From contig BCJX01000026.1 of assembly GCA_001600415.1 (NCBI GenBank), positions 35,367 through 71,529 of the forward strand: 36,163 bases of DNA. The letters are read 5' to 3'. Source of the stretch: Pascua guehoae (taxonomy: Eukaryota; Basidiomycota; Tremellomycetes; Trichosporonales; Trichosporonaceae). The position numbers were made by a program, and so were the translations under genes. Each line of letters starts with the position of its first letter. Positions within the stretch are counted from its first letter, which is position 1. Below are positions 29,236-36,163 of this stretch, piece by piece. A model generated the notes under the pieces. That model did no database searches. It was not told the origin of the DNA and saw nothing but the letters and a program-made list of their open reading frames with translations.

Positions 29236-30170
29236 TCCCTAGCACTGCCAAGGCTCGATGGTGTTGGTACATTAAGCTTAACGACTTTGTCTTTAAGCAT
29301 GTCCCAGGGGTCAAGCACAGAATAGCCGATGGGCTGTCCCATAGGCCCCGGGCAGACGCCGACAGTGACGACACTGACCCTGAAGAATGGCTGGACTTTT
29401 ATTGCAACGCCACTGGCAAAGCTCATGGGCTGCAGGCAGCAGCGCGGGACATTGAATGATGATGCATTCCAGGAGGCCTTGTACAAAGATCATGACAACT
29501 GGATTGTGGTCGGCAGGTTTCTAGAAGGCCGTGGCTGGCCAGAGGACCTCATGCTGCCTAGACTGAAGAAGTTGCAGGCCCTGGTGAAATACTGTCATTT
29601 GCAGCAAGGGCCAATTTGGCGCCGGAAGGGGTACCGTCTGCCTATGGAAGTCATAGTGGACCCAGAGTGCCAGAAAGCAATCCTCAGATTGTGCCACAAA
29701 GAGGCAGGGCATAAGGGTGGCCATAACACACACTTCAAAGTCTCGCAGTGGTTCTACTGGCTCGGGTTTAGTGAGGCGTGTAAGGCTTGGGCAAAAAGCT
29801 GCCCCGACTGTCAGGCTTGTGACCATTGGTTTTGCGAGAATCCTCGTACGAGTATCCATATTCCAGTCCTGTTTGGTAAAGTCAGCATTGATTGCATCAC
29901 TATGGGAAAGAACAATGGGGAAGGAGTGGATGGCAGTATGTATGCCATCGTCCTGGCTTGGGACGACCTGACGGGCTGGGTTGAAGGTGGTGTACTGCCT
30001 GATGGCAAGGCCAAGACAATAGCTCAGTTTTTCTTTGAGGACATTCTATGCCATTATGGGCTCGTTGGGCAGGTCAGCATGGACCACGGCCCTGAGTTCC
30101 ATGGGGAGTTTGAGGAGCTCCTTCGAGCCTGGGGCATATGGTTCATCTGTATGTCTGCATTCAACCCGGT
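29236..30170 (+). pseudogene. Ty3/gypsy RNase H end and integrase, cut by an LTR
   Basis: The first frame gives WYIKLNDFVFKHVPGVKHRI then ADGLSHRPRADADSDDTDPE, the usual end of Ty3 RNase H. It closes at TGA 29458, and integrase continues in another frame. The integrase zinc domain is HKEAGHKGGHNTHF...CPDCQAC (H-H-C-C). The core has VSIDCITMG (first Asp), YAIVLAWDDLTGWVEGGVLP and QVSMDHGPEFHGEFEELLRA (second Asp). It then stops at FICMSAFNP, just before the segment that carries the catalytic Glu, because the minus-strand LTR begins at 30171. Protein after that point in the long frame is LTR-derived. Confidence 0.88.
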
Positions 30171-30638
30171 TGTCACGAGCGCGGAACTGGCGAGTGCACA
30201 GCGTGAACCACTAGCTATCACTCACTCGGTCTGCTCTCTCTCAACTGGATCGGAGGTCAGGCCGATGCTCTTGGGGAACCATATCGGCAATGCTAGACGG
30301 GGTTGCTGCTGAGCTGCTTGCTATGACAATGGCGATGGCAGGATCATGCTCTGCAACGAAGTCAAGGCTTGACGTGCAGTAACATGGCTTAGAGTACAAA
30401 GAGACTATGGATCTGTCACTGTATACCCTACAGACGGCGCCATGTTCAGAACGTGACCCTTTGCCTGCTGAGACTGGCCATGTTTGCCAGCGCACGTGAC
30501 CGAAGTGGAGGTTCGGCGTGGCTGGGGTGGGCCAAAGGTTCACCCGAGGGCCGAGGGAGGCGTTGTTGAGTCGTCTGATCCAGCATGTGAGGAGACTGTG
30601 GTGAAAATCGAACGACTGGCGACAAGCGGATCGTTACA
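30171..30638 (-). repeat. Ty3-type LTR inserted in integrase, minus orientation
   Basis: In minus sense it starts TGTAACGATCC at 30638 and ends GCGCTCGTGACA at 30171, with TATA-like GGGTATACAG near 30421-30430. It is the inverted relative of 24399-24868. Flanks CCGGT (30166-30170) and CGTTA (30639-30643) do not form a clear duplication, so it may not be a simple solo LTR. The sequence beyond 30638 could read on as VNSQQGKPNN in the integrase frame, but this is weak. Confidence 0.75.
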
Positions 30639-30879
30639 CGTTAATTCCCAGCAAGGCAAACCGAACAATGAGTTTGGCAAGCCGCCTGGATAACCCCACA
30701 CCTCGCCACGATGTCATGGCCTCTCTCATCCCCTCCAACACACGGAGGACGATCACGTTCGCGACCATGATGGCCGAACCGACCACGCCCGATGCTGTGG
30801 GAGTTTTGCCTTGCCCACAAGTGTAGGGCCTTGCTCTGTCAGTTACTCACTGCCGTCGCCCACTGGGCAGAGTCTCGCT
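30639..30879. other. No gene recognised
   Basis: A short stretch between the LTR and the minisatellite. No domain or repeat unit was identified. Confidence 0.3.
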
Positions 30880-31345
30880 CTCCTTCCTGCTTGGGTCTCT
30901 GTCTTCCCGTCCTAGAATCTCAGTCTGCCATTGCCTCGGGTCTCGGCCCACTGCCGGCTCAAGTCTGGGTCTGCCGCTGCCTCGAGCCTTGGTCCGCAGC
31001 TGGCTCGAGTCCCTGTCCGCAACTGGCGCGGGTCTCGGTCTGCGACTGGTTCGAGTCTCAGTCCGCAACTGGCTCAAGTCTTGGTTCGCGACTGGCTAGA
31101 GTCTCGGTCTGCCTGTGGTTCGAGTCTCGGTCCCCGGCTGGCTCGAGTCTCGGTCTGCCTCTGGTTCGAGTCTCGGTCCGCGGTTGGCTTGAGTCTCGGT
31201 CCGCTGCTGGGGCAAGTCTCAGTCCACCGCTGGGGCAAGTCTCGGTCCGCGGCTGGCTTGAGTCTCGGTGTCAGTCTCGCTCGAGTCTCTGCCCGCTGCT
31301 GGCTCGAGTCTCGGTGTCGATCTCACTCGAGTCTCGGTGTCATGC
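30880..31345. repeat. 23-bp minisatellite, long array
   Basis: About twenty imperfect units of CTGGCTCGAGTCTCGGTCCGCGG. Three units equal 69 nt, so each frame reads a 23-residue repeat such as RVSVCDWFESQSATGSSLGS. This explains the long open frames here. The last copies change to a CTCGGTGTCGATCTCACTCGAGT variant. The same unit occurs at 1179-1335. Confidence 0.9.
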
Positions 31346-31545
31346 ACCTCTGGGCCTCTGTCTGTCTCGGCCTCGTTTCTCTCCTGCTTTTCCGCTCGTG
31401 TCTCGGTGAATGGGTGAGTCCGAGTCTCGCTCCGCAACCCAAACCTCGGTTAGGTCGGCTATCATGTTTGGCACGAGTCCCTGGCAGATACGTCATCGAT
31501 TCTCGGTGGGCGAGTTATTCCCACCACAGGATCCCCCATGCTCTA
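31346..31545. repeat. Dispersed repeat flank, second copy
   Basis: It matches 1336-1550 in the same order and orientation, including GGCTATCATGTTTGGCACGA and GAGTTATTCCCACCACAGGA. It marks the repeat unit as minisatellite plus at least 200 bp. Confidence 0.75.
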
Positions 31546-32036
31546 GTGGGTCGGTCCCCCAACCCGGTGGTTAAGTATGAGGAAGCTCTGAGTCTCGGTC
31601 TGCCCTGGACTTTTTGCTGCTCGCTCCCTCATCTCGTCCGCCAGCGCTCGGATGTCCTTACACTCCCCTGTTGAGGATGTCCTGTGGCTTCGCTCTGCCT
31701 CACCCCTAGTCTCGATCATATTCTACAACCAGTCACTCGTGCCCCCCCCCCCTCCTGGCCAACCTCCCACTCTTGATCGTTCTCAGTAGCTCAACTCTCC
31801 CATTCCTGCCACCCCGACTCTCAGTCTATCCTCTGTGATCCAACCTGGGTGGCTCGATTTCTTTCAATCCCCCCGCCTCGACTCTCGGTCCACCTTCTGT
31901 GGCCCGACTGTTTTGTTCCCGCTCGCTCAGATTCACCACTCGTCCTCCGGGACTCGACTGTTTTTGATCCCGCTTGTTCAGATTCACGGCCCACTGCCGC
32001 CCGTCCTTTGTAGCTCGATTCCCGGTGCACGCCTAC
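31546..32036. other. Low-complexity remnant, no gene
   Basis: It has scattered CTCGACTCTCGGTCCACCTT-like pieces resembling the minisatellite unit and a C-run near 31742-31752. No coding feature is supported. Confidence 0.4.
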
Positions 32037-32491
32037 TGTCACAACGGTGCCCTACTTTTGCACACCTAAAACAAGTTTTGTCGAATAGTCGCGCCCCTAA
32101 ACAAAGGCGCGCGACCCGAGCGACGCGTGGCAAATATTCTCGAGTACAGGTCCTGGATTGGAACTCGGCGCCACGCGTCGGAAATATAGTCGGCTATATA
32201 GCACAGCCAGCACTACTCGAAAATATTCGACGTCAAATATTCTTGAGTACTGTAAAAAGGCTGGACTTCATAACTTGGTAGATCAGCTTTGCTGATCTTG
32301 TCATACTCGAGAAAACTCGTCACTCATCGTCATCATAGAATACTCAATTCTCGTTATCCAAAACACTACTCGAGAAAACTCATCTTGTCACTTGCAAACC
32401 CTGCAGTCTTATTTCGTTGAGACCCGCGGAGGCTACTCAGACGGGCAGGTCAGTGTCTTGGAGTAGATTAAACTTGGGGGACCCTGTGACA
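32037..32491 (+). repeat. 5' LTR of plus-strand Ty3-like element (455 bp)
   Basis: It starts TGTCACA and ends TGTGACA, a perfect 7-bp inverted terminus. A TATA-like TGTAAAAAGG lies at 32251-32260, with an alternative CTATATAG near 32194. AGCTTTGCTGATCTT at 32285-32299 is exactly complementary to 32493-32507 after the LTR, and is also part of the hairpin GATCAGC-TTT-GCTGATC (32281-32297). The TACTCGAGAAAACTC motif occurs twice (about 32306 and 32362). Confidence 0.82.
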
Positions 32492-32507
32492 GAAGATCAG
32501 CAAAGCT
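32492..32507 (+). other. Putative primer-binding site, self-complementary type
   Basis: It begins directly after the LTR. The 15 nt AAGATCAGCAAAGCT (32493-32507) match 32285-32299 in reverse complement without mismatch. The same arrangement is seen at 302-316. Confidence 0.65.
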
Positions 32508-32531
32508 CTTACTCCCTGGGTCTTACTTCCC

Positions 32532-33105
32532 ATGCCACCACACTCGACGGGTAGGGGAAGGTCGATCATGATGCCATCGGGCAGCGGCGCGATGAACCCT
32601 ACCGAGGGTTCCCAAGGCTCTGGCGCCGCGGGCGCTGGAGATCAAGAAAATGTCGGAGGAGAGCCCAGTACCGCGGGTACTGGACCTCAGGGCGAGACCA
32701 TACCGATTACGGCAGAAACCACTCAGCCACCAGCGGCAACAAACCCAGACTTTGCCGCAATCCTGGGACAATTGGCGGCAACGCAAGCCCAGTTAGCCAG
32801 CCTACTGGCGCAAGCTCAAGAGCCGACACTGGCTCCTCAAGAAACATCGGGAGCACGTGACGCAAAACTGCTCCAGGTCGAAAAGTTTAATGGCGACCCC
32901 GATAAACTCGTCGTCTGGGCGGTTTCCCTGGATGTCCACTTTGCGGCGCAACCTTGTACCTTCGACAGTGAAGAGGTGAAGGTGGGGTAAGCTTATAGTG
33001 CCCTATCGGGTACACCAAAGAGTTGGGCATCACAGGCCTTCTTCAAACCAGAGGCAGAAAGGCCAGACTGGCTTCGATCCTGGTCCGCTGTAAGACGCCT
33101 GCTGG
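32532..33105 (+). pseudogene. Ty3/gypsy gag, N-terminal half
   Basis: The ATG at 32532 opens MPPHSTGRGRSIMMPSGSGA. A Gly/Thr/Pro-rich stretch and a helical LGQLAATQAQLASLLAQAQE follow, then the capsid-like VEKFNGDPDKLVVWAVSLDV ('F.G....l..W') and, after TAA at 32988-32990, AYSALSGTPKSWASQAFFKP. The 'y..L.G.A..W' block is typical of Ty3 gag, so the TAA is a nonsense mutation in a continuing frame. Homology fades near 33105, where minus-strand LTR DNA begins. Confidence 0.8.
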
Positions 33106-34277
33106 GGTCTAGTCGTAGAAGGCGGGCGACGGATGCGGCAGGGATGAATCGGCAAGGAGGGATATGGAGCGATATGGAGTGATAGGGGGTAACGAGGGTC
33201 TGGGGAAGATGTGCGTCGAGTGCGCAGAGAATAAGGGAGAAGACGACCGCTGTCGGCGACGACAAGATGAATAGGACTTCTACAACTCAACTACGAATCT
33301 AGATCATTGGCCCTTCTACGTTCAAGAGGGCCACCTTATATCCCTGCTCCCGCGGTCGTGAGGGACCACCGCCCAGGTCTTCCCCCCCCCCCCTGCCTAG
33401 TCGTCCACCTCGCAGTGGCCTACCTGGACCAGTCGCTTACGCTAGAGCCAGTGTGCTGAGTAAGCCCGTCGGCCCCAGGACATGGCCGAGGTCATGGGAC
33501 ATAGTCTACCATCGCCATTGGCCGAGGGGTTACGAGAATGTCAGCAAGAAGGAGTCACAAGGTGGTTGCGCGTAGGGTACCTGGTGGGCCCAGGCCGAGG
33601 ACTATGGGGCGATATGGAGCCTTATCGATCGATATCCCCACGGGAATTGCTTCTGTCTTGTGTCACAAGCCGAACGGTGAAGGCTTGGGAACCGAACACA
33701 AACCTAGCACCGCGACTCTGTCTCGGCCTGCAAGACGGCGTCGGACTCACGGGATTGACGACCTAGAGGAAGGCGCCGGGGCCAGGGGGTTGCTGCGACA
33801 CGCACGCGGAGGGGGACGTGGAAGGACGGAAGGACGGAGCGGAGACGAGGTGGCGCCGTGGAGGTGTCGGAGGGAGCAAGTGCTGAGGCAACTGGTTGTC
33901 GAGACTAGACTTGTAGTTGCATGGCTTGGAGATACAAACTACGGACGGCGCTGAACTAAGTGCCCTAGCGAGCATACGAGCAGGAGCTGCATGGGGGATA
34001 CGGAGTTAGGCCTGGTCTACAAGCGTGGCGCTCTGGGTCGGCGGTAGAGCCTCTAGTAGTAGTGCCGACATGCACGGGCGACAGTATGGCGTGTGTGCTT
34101 CGCGAGGCGTCGTGAAGCGTGTATTGTGTGCTGTCAAGGCGACGTGCATGATTTCTTGTCGCTTGTTGTCTCGAGTGGTGAACCGAATCGTGCGGGTGGC
34201 GATCGTGACGTCATGTGATTGTCGGTCACGTGATTTCAACACCGCGTAGAAACGACTAAGTCATCCAGATCGTGACA
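33106..34277 (-). repeat. 3' LTR of minus-strand chromovirus
   Basis: In minus sense it starts TGTCACGATCTGG at 34277, just after a polypurine tract (AGGGGGGCAG, 34278-34287). TATA (GGGATATAAGG) is near 33334-33345. The U3 start matches the plus-oriented LTR at 36059. The left edge near 33106 is estimated; the expected TGTGACA end was not found, so it may be truncated. GAGTAAGCCCGTCGG recurs at 33461-33475. Short plus-strand frames at 33482-33954 are not supported as genes. Confidence 0.75.
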
Positions 34278-34290
34278 CTGCCCCCCTGAC
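34278..34290 (-). other. Polypurine tract
   Basis: Minus-sense CAGGGGGGCAG directly precedes the LTR start TGTCAC. Such tracts prime plus-strand DNA in LTR elements. Confidence 0.6.
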
Positions 34291-34319
34291 AGAGGGGCCG
34301 AAGTCCCGACGGGCCTCGT

Positions 34320-36058
34320 TTATCGATATCGACAGCGTTGACAGGATCGGGGCGAGGTAAGTCGTTTTGTTGGATCGGTTTGCCGGGTTTCGTTTGTGCA
34401 GCGACGCTTGTGCCGTCGCTTTGGAGCGGGAACAGGGGGGAAGAAATGCTCCGGGTTGTCCTTGTTGGCCTTGTAGAACTCACGGAAAACNCCCACATCC
34501 TTGATGTTGCGGTATGGTTCCCATGAGTCTTCGTAGTCGGGGAAGCCGCGCCAATGGATAAGGTACCAATACTTATCCTCCTCGTTCTCTTCATCGTACT
34601 GAGAGTCGAGGACCTTGTCGACGTACCACTCGGGTTCGCCGTCGACATGGATGGCTGGTTCGGGCTCCTGACGTTGGCCAGGCAAGGGCGGTTTGGCCGG
34701 GCGGAACAACTGCACGTGGAAGACGGGGTGCAGTCGTTTCAGCTCGGGAGGAAGATNGATCACCCACGCCAGGGGTGACTTGGTCGGGGCGAGGATCTTG
34801 TAGGGGCCAAGGGCGACACGGTCAAGCTTGAACAGTGGTCGGAGTGACGTGATGTTCTTGCGCTTGAGGTAGACGAGGTCGCCCTCCTTGTAGGGCGGAG
34901 CTGGTTTAACCTTGCGGTTATAGAACTCCGAGTGACGCGCTTGCGCTGCCTTGATGTTCCCCTTGAGGGTCTCGCGGAGGGTCGCAATCTCATTGAGGCG
35001 GCGTTGCGCAGCCGGAACGTTGGCCGGACGCACCGGGGTCGTGGGGTCCACGGGGTTGAAACCGTGGAGGGCGAAGAACGGGGAGACCTTGGTTGACGAT
35101 TGGATCGCGTTATTGTAGGCGAACGCGGCAATCGGCAAGAGGCGCTTCCAGTCCGTGTACGTCGCGTTGACGTGGTGCTGCAGATAGTGAATGATAATCT
35201 GAATGAGGCGCTCGGTTTGTCCATCGGTCTGCAGGTGCCAGGCCGTGGACAAGGCAGACTTGGTGCCGAGCGCATCAAAGAAGGCACGGGTGTAACGTGA
35301 CGCGTTGAGGGGGCCCCGGTCGGAGANGATATCCAGAGGCATGCCGTAGACAGAGAAGACATGCTTGATCGTCAGTTCGACCAGGTCTTCCGCAGTGAAT
35401 CCCTTTTCCTTGAACGGGGCGAAAACTGCAAACTTGGTAAGGCGACAGATCCAGAACATGATTGAATCGTTGCCGTCTTCGTCGGGTGGCAGTTTCGTCA
35501 GTGCGTCCATGGCAAGAGAACTCATGGGACGCAAAGGAATGGGGAGTGGTTGCAGAGGTCCAAATTGCCGCTGGCGCCAAGGCTTGTTCCAGTTACAGGT
35601 GTGGCAGCTGGCGCAATAGGCATCGATGAACTTGCGCATCGCGGGGAAGTAAAAGTAACGGCTGACGGTAGCAAGAGTCTTTGCACTACCGGGGTGGCCA
35701 GCCGTGGGAACGTTATGAGCCTGGTAAACGATGTCGAGTTTAAGTTGATGGTCGTCAGGCACGAAGAGGAGGTTGGAAAAGAAGAGAAGCTTGTCGTGCA
35801 CTGAGAAAAACTCGAGGTCATCGTCGGCCAGGTCGTCCGGAGGAGACTCCTCAGGGTGCTGCAGAGCATCGATCAGCTGCTGACAGTGTTCGTCGTTGTC
35901 TTGGGCTCTGCGCAGCCGCTCGACAATGTCGGAATGAGGAGGGTAGTCGTCAGGGTTGTCTTCGTTGGCGTCTTCCTGTTCAGGGGGTACAGGGGGATCG
36001 TCGACGTTCTCCGGTTCCGACTCGACCTCGGGAATGGGCTCGAGGTCAAGCTCTGGTT
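34320..36058 (-). pseudogene. Chromovirus (Ty3) integrase with chromodomain
   Basis: The minus-strand frame is open from the junction at 36058 to the stop near 34320. Acidic linker text (EPIPEVESEPENVDD) leads to the zinc domain AGHPGSAKTLATV...CASCHTC. Core: SLAMDALTKLPPDEDGNDSI (first Asp), SDRGPLNASRYTRAFF (second Asp), LQTDGQTERLIQII (Glu). GPY/F-type region: YKEGDLVYLKRKN and LGPYKILAP. The C-terminal chromodomain reads YVDKVLDSQYDEENEEDKYW and IHWRGFPDYEDSWEPYRNIK. A chromodomain marks a chromovirus and can direct insertion to marked chromatin. Ambiguous bases near 34491, 34757 and 35328 each make one unknown residue. RT and RNase H are missing because the coding end abuts an LTR. It is otherwise intact. 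Confidence 0.93.
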
Positions 36059-36163
36059 TGTCACAATCTGGACGACTTAGTCGTTTCTACGCGGTGTTGA
36101 CATCACGTGACCGACAATCACGTGACGTCACGATTGCCACCCGCACGGTTCGGTTCGCCACTC
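36059..36163 (+). repeat. Chromovirus LTR start, plus orientation (partial)
   Basis: TGTCACAATCTGG at 36059 and the next 100 bp match the reverse complement of 34173-34277 with few changes. It cuts the chromovirus pol upstream of integrase and runs off the window. Confidence 0.87.

Noticed and set aside
30166..30643. CCGGT/CGTTA as target duplication of the LTR at 30171
   Set aside because: The two five-mers differ at too many positions to be called a duplication.
30792..31674. Long plus-strand frames with a 23-residue repeat
   Set aside because: The frames result from a 23-bp unit without stops; three units give 69 nt, so each frame repeats. No start context or domain supports a protein.
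31741..31752. Poly-C run, with a similar one at 33381-33393
   Set aside because: Simple homopolymers in non-coding repeats, prone to sequencing error.
32037..33105. Plus-strand LTR-gag as the inverted 5' half of the chromovirus at 34320-36058
   Set aside because: The LTR at 32037 does not match the chromovirus LTR beyond TGTCAC, so the two belong to different families.
33482..33954. Two overlapping plus-strand frames of 94 and 138 codons
   Set aside because: They fall in LTR U3 DNA and have no motif.

Overview
The window looks like transposon-packed nuclear DNA of a fungus, most likely a basidiomycete. The evidence is a fungal-type Helitron Rep/helicase gene with several very short GT-AG introns (35-41 nt), Ty3/gypsy elements of which one carries a C-terminal chromodomain, a Ty1/copia element, and solo LTRs with TG...CA ends and 5-bp target duplications. 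No intact host gene is certain. The best candidates for non-transposon genes are a minus-strand reading frame at 9903-10826 (one in-frame stop), a degenerate plus-strand gene at 15125-16470, a degenerate Cys-rich gene at 1694-2861 and a short minus-strand fragment at 27476-27776.

Layout. 1-1095: gag start and 5' LTR of a minus-strand Ty3-like element. 1179-1550: 23-bp minisatellite plus flank, repeated at 30880-31545. 1694-2861: decayed Cys-rich gene. 2866-3215: minus-strand Ty3 integrase scrap. 3520-9851: Helitron Rep-helicase gene, split by two solo LTRs (7272-7659 and 8776-9665) whose target duplications are intact. 9903-10826: unknown minus-strand gene. 11290-13271: minus-strand Ty3 pol, followed by LTR-like DNA to 14163. 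14257-14811: solo LTR with an internal 14-bp array. 15125-16470: decayed acidic-protein gene. 16490-16770: minus-strand piece of the same Ty3 family found at 22490-24398. 17060-22386: copia complex (gag-protease on plus, then LTR-, pol-, LTR+). 22490-24868: plus-strand Ty3 protease/RT/RNase H and an LTR. 25330-27475: proline-rich gag-like frames split by a third nested solo LTR (25751-26256). 28411-29210: fold-back repeats. 29236-30170: plus-strand Ty3 RNase H/integrase cut by a minus-strand LTR. 32037-33105: plus-strand LTR and gag. 33106-36163: minus-strand chromovirus integrase/chromodomain between two oppositely oriented LTRs.

How the parts relate. Nearly everything here is mobile DNA inserted into mobile DNA. 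Three insertions can be removed on paper between duplicated 5-bp targets, and the host reading frame then continues. Most in-frame stops are TGA at positions where Arg (CGA) is plausible, which is what CpG decay of methylated repeats would produce. Two Ty3-like elements share an unusual arrangement: the sequence just after the 5' LTR is complementary to the LTR sequence 32-34 nt downstream of a TATA-like box. That is the arrangement expected for Tf1-type self-primed reverse transcription.

Limits. All family calls come from motifs read by eye. LTR edges without a TSD are approximate. No alignment or database search was run.
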